DNA of 36,979 nucleotides from a virus, in IMG/VR virus record IMGVR_UViG_3300022693_004340, positions 1 through 36,979 of that record; one strand, 5' to 3'. A program made the position numbers and the translations under genes. The number at the start of each line of letters is the position of its first letter. Position 1 is the stretch's first letter. This document shows positions 6,772 through 13,460 of this stretch, in pieces. Under the pieces are notes generated by a model that worked only from the letters and a program-made list of their open reading frames with translations, did not search any database and was not told the DNA's origin.

Positions 6772-6987
6772 ATGGAAGAATTCATTTCTGAAATCCGGGC
6801 CTATGCCACCCGTGTTGGGGTTATGCCAACAACTGTCATTCAGCGCGCAAAGGCGGGGAATGGCAGCACGTGGCGTCGTTGGGAAAGTGGCGACAGCAGC
6901 CCGACCCTGCAAACCGTTGACCGGTTGCGGAACTACATGGCTGAGAACCCACCGTCTGATGTAGCTCAAGAAGGGGATGCCCAATGA
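6772..6987 (+). CDS. Cro-like helix-turn-helix regulator
   Basis: A 71-residue protein with a helix-turn-helix region (YATRVGVMPTTVIQRA, then STWRRWESGDSSPTLQTVDRL), similar in layout to small XRE/Cro proteins. It is the first gene of the rightward operon and diverges from the repressor, the position of cro. A GTG lies six bases upstream in frame. However, the promoter predicted from the operator would start the RNA at the ATG itself, and no good ribosome binding site exists for either, so the ATG was chosen. It overlaps the next gene by four bases. Confidence 0.75.
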   Translation: MEEFISEIRAYATRVGVMPTTVIQRAKAGNGSTWRRWESGDSSPTLQTVDRLRNYMAENPPSDVAQEGDAQ

Positions 6988-7307
6988 GCCGCCCACGCCT
7001 AACCCTGATTGTAAACAATGATTTATCATACCCGAATGCTGAATCGGGTGTGACGACAAAGTCTTGGTCAAATCAGTTTGACCCGTATGCGCTGAAGGTT
7101 TGCGCGCCTGAGCTATGGTCGCAGTACTTTCGCCACCGGTTCAACAGCCCACGCGAAATAGCGCTGTTCTGTGATGTCTCGTTCCAGACTGCATTGAACT
7201 GGTGGGGGGCGGTGACCGCACCCACCAGTCACATCGCATTGCTGGTCATTCTAACCGATCCAAACGCAGCGGCGTATTTCGCTGACCAAATCGCGAGGGC
7301 GGCGTGA
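6984..7307 (+). CDS. Small early-right protein, possible DNA-binding regulator
   Basis: A 107-residue protein that overlaps the Cro-like gene by an ATGA. The middle (FNSPREIALFCDVSFQTALN, then WWGAVTAPTS) reads like a helix-turn-helix with a Trp-rich recognition area, and the rest is hydrophobic helix. It is compatible with a CII-like or replication-control regulator, but the family is not recognised. It is expected to be transcribed from the rightward early promoter. Confidence 0.65.
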   Translation: MSRPRLTLIVNNDLSYPNAESGVTTKSWSNQFDPYALKVCAPELWSQYFRHRFNSPREIALFCDVSFQTALNWWGAVTAPTSHIALLVILTDPNAAAYFADQIARAA

Positions 7308-7341
7308 TGGGCGGCCAGCGCATAATTATGGAGGACTTCCA

Positions 7342-7671
7342 ATGTCTAAACGCGCCCTGCGGCCAATGCTCGGGCACTGGTTCCGCTACCTGTTCAGTTT
7401 CCGGTATCGCTTTGAGGTCGAGTATGACGCGCTCATGGCGCGGCGCGAGGAAGACCGTGAACCTCCGGAACCGCTTACGGTCGATCATCCTAGCCTTGCA
7501 GGGTACAGCCCCGGCAAACGAGCCATGTACGTCCGGATCGCAAATGGTGAAGATCCTGGGCCTTCTCATATCGCTAGGCGCAGCGGTATCCCTGTTAGGG
7601 TGTATCCTGGGGACCCTGAATTTGATCCAGTTCGAGCAAAGTCTCGAAGACATGCTTCTCGATCGCAGTAA
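7342..7671 (+). CDS. Small early-right protein, unknown; overlaps an opposing gene
   Basis: A 109-residue basic protein, not recognised. GGAGG eight bases before the ATG is a good start signal. The N-terminal 70 residues look protein-like (an aromatic HWFRYLFSFRYRFEVEYDAL stretch, then a Glu/Pro-rich linker). The last 25 residues are Arg/Pro-rich and lie opposite the end of the leftward coiled-coil gene (77-base antisense overlap), so the true C-terminus or the gene end may have been reshaped by insertion of that gene. Confidence 0.5.
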   Translation: MSKRALRPMLGHWFRYLFSFRYRFEVEYDALMARREEDREPPEPLTVDHPSLAGYSPGKRAMYVRIANGEDPGPSHIARRSGIPVRVYPGDPEFDPVRAKSRRHASRSQ

Positions 7672-7897
7672 GGGTTTCTTTCCCTTCTGGAAATTTGAAG
7701 TCAAAGAGTTCGGGTGCCACCTTGCAGTATTCTTGCAACGTCAGCGTCGTACCTTTGGAATTGTAGGCCAGCAGCAGCAGAACAATCGCATGGACCGAGC
7801 TTGCTTGCTCCATGACATCATCCAGATCCTCGCGCAGGTACTTGACGACACTCTCAAGTTTTTTCACTCGCGCTTCGAGGTTGCTGGTATCGCTCAT
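7595..7897 (-). CDS. Coiled-coil small protein, unknown function
   Basis: A 100-residue acidic protein. Residues 5-35 (LEARVKKLESVVKYLREDL) form a clear heptad coiled coil, followed by a hydrophobic helix (HAIVLLLLAY) and an acidic C-terminal region. AAGGA eight bases before the ATG supports the start. With the next upstream leftward gene it forms a small island read against the surrounding rightward operon, with a perfect hairpin 40 bases upstream of the start. Opposing orientation suggests an independently regulated accessory gene. No function can be assigned. Confidence 0.65.
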   Translation of the reverse strand: MSDTSNLEARVKKLESVVKYLREDLDDVMEQASSVHAIVLLLLAYNSKGTTLTLQEYCKVAPELFDFKFPEGKETLTAIEKHVFETLLELDQIQGPQDTP

Positions 7898-7937
7898 ATG
7901 CTTCGTCCTTTTGTTCGTTTGGTTTGCTCCTCGAACG

Positions 7938-7980
7938 ATGCATGCAACCGAGATGTGCGTAAAGCACAGGTTGCATGCAT
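7938..7980. repeat. Perfect 12-bp inverted repeat with inner hairpin
   Basis: ATGCATGCAACC (7938-7949) pairs with GGTTGCATGCAT (7969-7980). The spacer contains TGTGC, loop GTAAA, GCACA. It lies about 40 bases before the leftward coiled-coil gene and has no T-run on either side, so an operator or a structured leader is more likely than a terminator. Confidence 0.7.
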
Positions 7981-8034
7981 TAACTTAGAGCTCGCGAGGT
8001 CGGCGTGATGCGCAATCACACGTCAAGACGCGAT

Positions 8035-8244
8035 CTACTTTGCCTCTTGCTCATCCAAGCGATCGATTATGTCGGCCAGATCTTCGGTAGCTTCCATCAG
8101 AGATTTAAAGCCGTTGGCAAAGTGCTCCGCGCTTTGTTCTGTTCGGCCCCGCAGAAGTTTGACGGTGGCGTACTGCATATCTCTTCTTGCGTCGCGTATT
8201 TTACTGCGTGCTTTCTGTGTATTGCGGGTGTGTCGATCTTCCAT
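8035..8244 (-). CDS. Small charged helical protein, unknown function
   Basis: A 69-residue highly charged protein (about half Arg, Lys, Glu and Asp), helical throughout (EHFANGFKSLMEATEDLADI). The start is fixed by a near-consensus GGAAGGAGG six bases before the ATG; an upstream in-frame ATG would disrupt this. It is the first gene of a two-gene leftward island whose second gene is the coiled-coil protein. Small size and charge could suit an antitoxin-like or DNA-binding role, but nothing specific is seen. Confidence 0.65.
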   Translation of the reverse strand: MEDRHTRNTQKARSKIRDARRDMQYATVKLLRGRTEQSAEHFANGFKSLMEATEDLADIIDRLDEQEAK

Positions 8245-8573
8245 TGCTGGCCTCCTTCCGTCGGGCAAGCTGCACGTGCGTTGCGTACTGGGGACTGTTT
8301 GACCGCACGCGATAGATTAGAGCGACATACCGGATGGCTCTTACGATTGTCTTACGGTGCGGGATTTTTCCGCAAAAACTACAGCTATAGCGTGCATCGG
8401 CTCCGTTTGGCACGCTGGATTGCAGCAGGTTCCAGCGGCATGTACCCCGCTGGGTGTGACACCGATCTAGGGGCAGGTGACCTGCAGGCAGCCCCCACTT
8501 CAACCACTCCCTGTTGGGTTTGGGCACGTGGTGGCGTTGTTCGCCACGTGCCCCTTTTTCGGGGAGTCGGGTC
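8245..8573 (+). other. Non-coding region with four consecutive hairpins (structured leader or small RNA)
   Basis: 329 bases without a credible gene; the open frame across it has no coding character. Successive perfect inverted repeats are AGCGTGC/GCACGCT (8389-8395, 8410-8416), CCAGCGG/CCGCTGG (8432-8438, 8447-8453), GGGGC/GCCCC (8470-8474, 8491-8495, with the palindrome CAGGTGACCTG inside) and GGGCACGTGG/CCACGTGCCC (8522-8531, 8544-8553). It precedes the replication operon on the plus strand. A TATAGC at 8386-8391 could be a -10 box, but no -35 is convincing. Confidence 0.55.
8522..8559 (+). terminator. Intrinsic terminator-like hairpin before the replication operon
   Basis: A perfect 10-bp stem (GGGCACGTGG / CCACGTGCCC, 12-base loop) is followed by CTTTTT. 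It lies 15 bases before the ATG of the next gene. The CCCC at its foot (8551-8554) can alternatively pair with GGGG of the ribosome binding site (8561-8564), giving two exclusive structures. Confidence 0.7.
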
Positions 8574-8852
8574 ATGAGCGCGCATAGCGTTAAATGTCGT
8601 GCAAGGCACCCGGATCCCAAAACCTATGCGCGTGAGCAATATCGCGTTGGGCACATCCTCTTTGAGGTGTGCGATCACCCTGAAAACGGCAAGACCTTTG
8701 CTTTGATCGCTGGCGAGGCGACTGAAGCCAAGTTCTTGCGTCCTTTGTTTACTGGCTTCGTCCAGCGCGGGATGGGCACGCAACTGCGCCGTTTGGCGCA
8801 CCGCTTTGATGAGCTTGAAGCAGATCTTCCACCAAATGGAGATGACAGATGA
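8574..8852 (+). CDS. First gene of the replication operon, unknown function
   Basis: A 92-residue basic protein with no recognised family. GGGGAG seven bases before the ATG fixes the start; an upstream ATG in frame lies inside the hairpin and is unlikely. It contains conserved-looking aromatic and His residues (YRVGHILFEVCDHPENGKTF). It overlaps the ParB-like gene by an ATGA and so begins a chain of coupled replication genes. Its ribosome binding site can be captured by the preceding CCCC, so translation may be controlled by RNA folding. Confidence 0.7.
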   Translation: MSAHSVKCRARHPDPKTYAREQYRVGHILFEVCDHPENGKTFALIAGEATEAKFLRPLFTGFVQRGMGTQLRRLAHRFDELEADLPPNGDDR

Positions 8853-9709
8853 CCCTTCGCCCCATCGACGTGTCAGACCAACCGCCAGTCAAGTGCAGGG
8901 CTCCGAATGGTGAGCCGGAACTGAGGTGGCTGGATGTTACGGATCTGGTCGTAAACGATCTGTATCAGCGGCCCATTGGTGCAAAAGGTTGGGGGGTGAT
9001 CCGCAAGATTGCCGGTAAGTTTGATTGGTCGAAGTTCACGCCGATCACCGTCGCACCCAGCGGTTCAGAGATCGGTAGCTTTGCAATCATCGATGGGCAG
9101 CACCGTGTGCATGCCGCTGCGATGATCGGTGTGCGCCGGGTTCCTGCGCTTGTGGCTGACATACCGCCCGCGAGGCAAGCGGCTTGTTTCGCGGCAATCA
9201 ACTCCGCGCGCACCAATGTGACCGCATTTCACCTTTTCAAAGCGGGGCTTGCGGCTGGTGAAGTTTGGGCAGGCATTGCCAATGCCGCAGTTGATAGCGG
9301 TGGGTGTCAGCTGATGACCTACAATAAGTCCAGTAAAAATCGCGAGCCGCGAGAGATCTACGCCATCGGATTGATCCGGGGCTACACCTCGCAGAAGAAC
9401 GGCGTTTGGGTTGTTACTCGTGCATTGCAGGCGCTGAGTGGATCGAAGTGCGCCGAGGATCCGAATTTATACCAATCACGTATTCTAAAGCCTTGGTTGT
9501 CAGTCCTCTGGGACGATCAGAAACTCTGTCAGCTGGATCTCGAAACGTTCGTTTCGAAGGTGAACCTGGTCAGTGTTCGGGATCGGATCGGGGCGATGCG
9601 CGAGAAACCAGAGTTCGCAAAGTGGTCAGATTACGCCTTGGCTGCCAAGTCGTTCAAAGCCCTTCTGAACAAGGCTGTCCGGGATGGCGAAATTGGCGAC
9701 CGCGCATGA
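8849..9709 (+). CDS. ParB-like nuclease-fold protein
   Basis: A 286-residue protein. Residues about 25-110 form a ParB/sulfiredoxin-like domain with the motif FAIIDGQHRVHAAAMIGV (DGQHR corresponds to the ParB GxxR box) and a preceding YQRP segment. The rest is helical (ALAAKSFKALLNKAVRDG) and not recognised. Phage ParB-like proteins of this type may be nucleases or DNA-binding replication accessory factors; the sequence does not decide. It overlaps both neighbours by four bases in the replication operon. It is a second, unrelated-length ParB-fold protein besides the large leftward one. Confidence 0.78.
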   Translation: MTLRPIDVSDQPPVKCRAPNGEPELRWLDVTDLVVNDLYQRPIGAKGWGVIRKIAGKFDWSKFTPITVAPSGSEIGSFAIIDGQHRVHAAAMIGVRRVPALVADIPPARQAACFAAINSARTNVTAFHLFKAGLAAGEVWAGIANAAVDSGGCQLMTYNKSSKNREPREIYAIGLIRGYTSQKNGVWVVTRALQALSGSKCAEDPNLYQSRILKPWLSVLWDDQKLCQLDLETFVSKVNLVSVRDRIGAMREKPEFAKWSDYALAAKSFKALLNKAVRDGEIGDRA

Positions 9710-10101
9710 CGGCCGTTGCAATGAACGAGGTTGAAGAACACCGGCAGGGATCAATATTGGTCGACCTTTGCGTGTTGCTGCAAGCTGTGCGACCTGAAGA
9801 TATCCGAAAGGTGTCGATGTTGCTGGTCTCCTGGTTGGATGACGTCAGCGCCGGATCGCCTCAGCTCGATCCCTTCGGCGATTTGCGGGGGGACGCCCAG
9901 TTTTGGGCCGAGACTGCTCATCCTGCTGAACTTGAGTCCTACGTCGCGGCCGGAACCCGCCGTTTAGAACGCACTCAACTCTCTGAGGCGGCTCGGAAAA
10001 GGCTCTTTGTGGTTTTCTGGGAGATCATGTCCGATGCGGATCGTCGCAAATTCCTGCAGCGCGCGGATCCCTCCGGGGCGTTCCAGAAGGTGAACCCGTG
10101 A
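9706..10101 (+). CDS. Replication-operon protein, unknown function
   Basis: A 131-residue acidic protein beginning at an ATG that overlaps the previous stop by four bases; an open frame extends further upstream, but that part is antisense-like and has no start signal. Amphipathic helices dominate (VRPEDIRKVSMLLVSWLDDV; LSEAARKRLFVVFWEIMSDA). No known domain is recognised. Position between the ParB-like and primase-like genes, with overlaps on both sides, suggests a replication accessory role. Confidence 0.7.
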   Translation: MTAVAMNEVEEHRQGSILVDLCVLLQAVRPEDIRKVSMLLVSWLDDVSAGSPQLDPFGDLRGDAQFWAETAHPAELESYVAAGTRRLERTQLSEAARKRLFVVFWEIMSDADRRKFLQRADPSGAFQKVNP

Positions 10102-10949
10102 AGGATGGTTTGGATTTGGTGGATTCTGGTGATCCCTTCGATCTTGTCACACCAATTGGTGGATCTGGCGAGATGGATGCCGCTCAGAAGCCTGCGGCGT
10201 CTGTTGCTGCGAGTGACCCCTATCGCAAGCAAGCGATAGCGGGTGCGCGGGAGATCCTACGAACTTCCTATCCCGGCGAACGTGGCGTGGTTCGTGCCTA
10301 TTTGCGGGCCTGCAAAATCGAGTTGGATCCGCTGCCAGAGCTTCTCAGGTTTCGACTGGATCACCCTTATGTCAAAAAGACCGGCGGTGAGTATCAGGTG
10401 CTGCATCGAGGACCTTGTGTCCTAGCTCCGATTCATGACGAAGGCGGGCAGGTCATTGGTGTGGTGCAGATCTGGGTTGATCTTCAGCCCCCGCATCATC
10501 GGGCGAAGATACAGCTCAATGATAAGCTTGTGTCGGCAGAAATTGTCCGTGGGTCCAGTAAAGGCGGGTTCGTCCCTCTCATCACCCCTAAGCGGGCAGA
10601 CACGCTTGTGATGTCAGCTTCGATCGAAGCTGCTTTGCTCACTTATATGGATCGGCCAGATGCACTGCAGGATGCTGCGTTCTGGGCAGGTGCTGATCTG
10701 AAGAATATGTCGGGCAAGATGTTGCGGCAAAAGGGCATGCGATACTCAGGTCTCCCCGATCTCACTGATACCTCCAGTTTTGTGCCCCCTCATTGGGTAA
10801 AGCGCTTGGTCTTCCTTCAGGAGGGGAGCGCCGCCGGCACCAGGGAAAAGCTCGAGTGTGGATTGAAGCGCGCAATGCACATCCGACCAGGGCTGAAAGC
10901 GTCGATCGTTCGGGTCTCCGGCACGGTTGGCGGTGCGGGTAGATCATGA
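10098..10949 (+). CDS. Toprim-type primase-like protein (DUF7146-like), degenerate active site
   Basis: A 283-residue protein resembling the N-terminal half of phage/plasmid primase-helicases. The N-terminal region carries YLRACKIELDPLPELLRF and the segment LAPIHDEGGQVIGVVQIWVD, typical of the DUF7146/primase-like domain. A Toprim-like part (about 165-280) follows, with SASIEAALLTYM in place of the glutamate motif. The usual DxD-type loop reads FLQEGSAAGT, so a metal-binding aspartate appears to be lost. It probably works with the downstream ATPase, taking the place of a fused primase-helicase. Overlaps of four bases on both sides mark one operon. Whether it still primes is doubtful from the motif. 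Confidence 0.7.
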   Translation: MKDGLDLVDSGDPFDLVTPIGGSGEMDAAQKPAASVAASDPYRKQAIAGAREILRTSYPGERGVVRAYLRACKIELDPLPELLRFRLDHPYVKKTGGEYQVLHRGPCVLAPIHDEGGQVIGVVQIWVDLQPPHHRAKIQLNDKLVSAEIVRGSSKGGFVPLITPKRADTLVMSASIEAALLTYMDRPDALQDAAFWAGADLKNMSGKMLRQKGMRYSGLPDLTDTSSFVPPHWVKRLVFLQEGSAAGTREKLECGLKRAMHIRPGLKASIVRVSGTVGGAGRS

Positions 10950-11227
10950 CGATTGAGTTCCTCTGCGCCTCTGATGCGGCAGTTGCAGACTACGCAAGCG
11001 AGACTGCAGAAGAGTTCTATTCCGCGCGCCGGCCGGATCTGAAGGCACAGGATTTTGCGGCGATCTCAACTTGGTTGGCGTGGAAATCTGGCCAGTCTGG
11101 GCAGTTGGCGAAAAAGGCGGGCCTCGAAGGCGACACTGAGCTGTCTGCCGAGCTGAAAGAGTGGCGGAACGTCCTCTTTCAAGCGGCGCTTCTCACACGT
11201 GAATTCAGCAAATCAAAAGAGCTTTAA
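10946..11227 (+). CDS. Small replication-operon protein, unknown function
   Basis: A 93-residue helical protein with ATGA coupling to the primase-like gene. Visible features are an acidic N-terminal helix, a Trp-rich middle (ISTWLAWKSGQSGQLAKKAG) and a C-terminal amphipathic helix (LKEWRNVLFQAALLTREFSK). No domain is recognised. It may be an accessory or loader for the downstream ATPase, from position only. Confidence 0.62.
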   Translation: MTIEFLCASDAAVADYASETAEEFYSARRPDLKAQDFAAISTWLAWKSGQSGQLAKKAGLEGDTELSAELKEWRNVLFQAALLTREFSKSKEL

Positions 11228-11255
11228 CGAGCCAAATGACGAAAGGAGTGCGGGC

Positions 11256-13130
11256 ATGACGCAGGACGATAGTCCGCTTCGGGCGGATTTCGAAAACGAA
11301 GAAGTCGTCGCGCCGATGGATAACACGCCGCAACCTCAGGAGCTTCGAGGAGCGGTATCGAAGGCCAGTGCGGTGAAACGCTCATCGGGGCGAGGCGATA
11401 AGCGGGGAGGCGGAAAACCGTCCTCGATCTTGCCTGAGGGATTTCCTGTGCAACCACTCGGCATGTCGGCTGGGAAGTATTATTTTCTCAATGCGCGCGG
11501 TGAGCGTATCGATTTGACAGCCGGCGCGTTAAGCCAGCGCGCCAATCTCGTGTCTCTGTTGGCAGGCAGCACAATGCCGAAGCGGCACCTGAAAGATCTC
11601 GCGCCGCCGGATTCGCGCAAAGATACGGATTTCAATCCTGCGAATGCAGCCGACAAGCTCATGCAGGCTTGTGCTGAGATGCCACTTTATGATCCTTCAA
11701 AGCCAGTTCGGCATTTCGGGACTTGGCGTGGCGGATCGGTCCACCCGGTTGTCCATCTAGGAGAAACTGTCGAGACCTCACCGGAAGAAGATGTCGTCGG
11801 CCGTATGATCGGCAGTGACCTCTACCCCGCGGTGCCGACGCTGGGCCTCCCTGATAGGGCCGCGGCCACCGCAGAAGACATGAATATCATCCGGGTGGCG
11901 CTCCGCGATGGCTGGAACTGGGTTTCTCCAGATGCAGTGGATATCGTGATCGGGTGGATTGGCCAGGCCGCACTGGGCCAGTACCCCCGCTGGCGCAGCC
12001 ATATGTGGATTCGCGGGCGCTCCGGCGCCGGTAAGACTACCTTGCTCGAAGTCATTTCCTCTTTGCTTGGTGGGATGTCTACGGGTGTGAAGAGCAGCGG
12101 CTCATCGGCCTCGATCAGGCAGACCACCAACCGGATGGCAATCGCACGGATCTTTGATGAGGCAGAGGGTACCGGGACCGGCGACATCGAAGATGTGATC
12201 GCTCTCTTTCGCCTGATGTCTGATGCCCATGGTGCGCGAGTGGAACGTGGGACGTCCGACCACACTGGGATCCGGTTTGAGATCTACGGTGCCGGCCTGC
12301 TGGGCTCGATCATTCCGGGCTCGATGACGCCACAGGACCGATCCCGTTTTGTTGTTCTTCCTTTGAAGGTTAGAGAAAAGTCTTCCGATCCGGCCCGCGA
12401 TGCCGTCGAGCTCGACAAGTTGGAACGAAAGGCAAAGGAGCTTGGGCCCCGAGTTTGGCGGCGCATGCTGAACCTGGCGTCCCAGCGTTGGGATAGCACG
12501 TTCCGGGTCTACAACAGCCTGGTGCAGAGCCTCGGCGCCCAGGCACGTGCTGGAGACACAGTGGGTGCATTGCTTGCCGGCTGGGACCTGATGCTGTTCG
12601 AGAGGCCGCTGGTCGATCCGACGACCAAGGAGGCGGATCCAGAGCGAATGGAGCGCGCCTTGCAAATCGCTTTGCCGCTGGTGGAGGAGACGCGCGAAGC
12701 CGAAGAGGAGGGCGAAGGTGAGCGCCTGCTGACCTGGATCTTCGGAGCGATGATCCACAAGGATCACGGTGGCATGGTCTCTGTCAGCGAACTGATACAG
12801 ACCATTCAGGACTATCAGGACATCAAGTCCGGGGAGTACCAGAACAAACTGCTGGGGCGCCTCGGTCTCAGGGTCATGCCGGGCGAGCGTGGGCAGCGCG
12901 ACCTCCTCGTTGCGAATGGTGAAAATCCGCAGCTGAACAAGGCGCTTGCCAATACCCGGTGGCGTGGCGGTGGGCACCGCGCAGCGCTTGATACGATGCC
13001 TGAAGTCGCGCCTACGCCCAAGCCCGTCAGAGTGGATGGCCGGAGCAAGAGGGGCCTCGTGGTGCCCGCGCGATTCCTCCCCGGTTACATCAAGGATACC
13101 GCCTCAAAAGAGGGGGGAAATCCCAGTTGA
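11256..13130 (+). CDS. P-loop replication ATPase / helicase
   Basis: A 624-residue protein with a clear Walker A (GRSGAGKT, residues 254-261) and Walker B (ARIFDEAE, D301/E302). These are followed by a sensor-like region (YGAGLLGSIIPGSMTPQDRSRF) typical of DUF927/plasmid-phage helicase ATPases. The first 60 residues are charged and disordered-looking. AAGGAG seven bases before the ATG fixes the start; an upstream GTG within the previous gene lacks such a site. As the last gene of the replication operon, beside a repeat-rich non-coding region, it is the likely replicative helicase or initiator. It carries no primase domain of its own, which the separate Toprim protein may supply. Confidence 0.8.
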   Translation: MTQDDSPLRADFENEEVVAPMDNTPQPQELRGAVSKASAVKRSSGRGDKRGGGKPSSILPEGFPVQPLGMSAGKYYFLNARGERIDLTAGALSQRANLVSLLAGSTMPKRHLKDLAPPDSRKDTDFNPANAADKLMQACAEMPLYDPSKPVRHFGTWRGGSVHPVVHLGETVETSPEEDVVGRMIGSDLYPAVPTLGLPDRAAATAEDMNIIRVALRDGWNWVSPDAVDIVIGWIGQAALGQYPRWRSHMWIRGRSGAGKTTLLEVISSLLGGMSTGVKSSGSSASIRQTTNRMAIARIFDEAEGTGTGDIEDVIALFRLMSDAHGARVERGTSDHTGIRFEIYGAGLLGSIIPGSMTPQDRSRFVVLPLKVREKSSDPARDAVELDKLERKAKELGPRVWRRMLNLASQRWDSTFRVYNSLVQSLGAQARAGDTVGALLAGWDLMLFERPLVDPTTKEADPERMERALQIALPLVEETREAEEEGEGERLLTWIFGAMIHKDHGGMVSVSELIQTIQDYQDIKSGEYQNKLLGRLGLRVMPGERGQRDLLVANGENPQLNKALANTRWRGGGHRAALDTMPEVAPTPKPVRVDGRSKRGLVVPARFLPGYIKDTASKEGGNPS

Positions 13131-13144
13131 CCCGTTGGAGGCGC

Positions 13145-13421
13145 GTTACGCTTGCTCCCAAACGTAACGCCAACGTAACGCCTTAAGTAACGGAGGTAAT
13201 GCGATGAAAAGATTGCGGAATACTTGAAGAAAGTCTGTGAAGTTACGGTGTTACGCGGCAGGGAGAGCTTCCTTGACGGGCAGGCGCGTGAATGGTGCGC
13301 ACAAAATCACCGTAACGCCGTTACTTAGATCTATCTGATTGGAAAAAGATATTAATAAACAAGGTCTTGGGTGAGTTACGGAGGCCGCTACGGTGGCGTT
13401 ACACTCAAATCAAAGCGTAAC
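13145..13421. repeat. Iteron-like cluster of GTAAC/GTTAC repeats, candidate replication origin
   Basis: Eleven copies of the pentamer GTAAC or its complement GTTAC occur, most extended to GTAACG/CGTTAC, at 13145, 13164, 13175, 13187, 13242, 13250, 13312, 13320, 13375, 13398 and 13417. Spacings of 8-11 bases recur, and an AT-rich stretch (GATATTAATAAAC) lies at about 13349-13361. The location right after the replication ATPase and the density make a replication origin or a cluster of initiator sites the best reading. Confidence 0.65.
13204..13328 (+). pseudogene. Possible small gene with a frame break
   Basis: An ATG with GGAGG seven bases upstream opens a frame of only seven codons (MKRLRNT). 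A -1 shift in the AAAA run after the start would give a 41-residue protein, MKKIAEYLKKVCEV... to ...HRNAVT, that has normal protein composition and runs to a TAG. This could be a decayed small gene, a sequencing indel or a programmed shift; the run is too short for a strong slippery site. It overlaps the repeat cluster. Confidence 0.3.
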
Positions 13422-13460
13422 GGGCGAAGAAGGGCAGTGGAAATGATGATGAGGGTGAAC

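Noticed and set aside
7304-8008. 234-residue plus-strand frame
   Set aside because: Most of it is antisense to the coiled-coil gene, and it overlaps the better-supported 109-residue gene; only the hydrophobic stretch from 7544 is noted.
8005-8577. Long open plus-strand frame across the hairpin region
   Set aside because: It is antisense to a well-supported leftward gene, has no start signal, and its residues are Arg/Cys/Trp-rich as expected from a non-coding frame.
9406-9705. Upstream extension of the 131-residue replication-operon gene
   Set aside because: It overlaps the ParB-like gene in another frame and has no ribosome binding site, while the ATG at 9706 has the operon's ATGA coupling.
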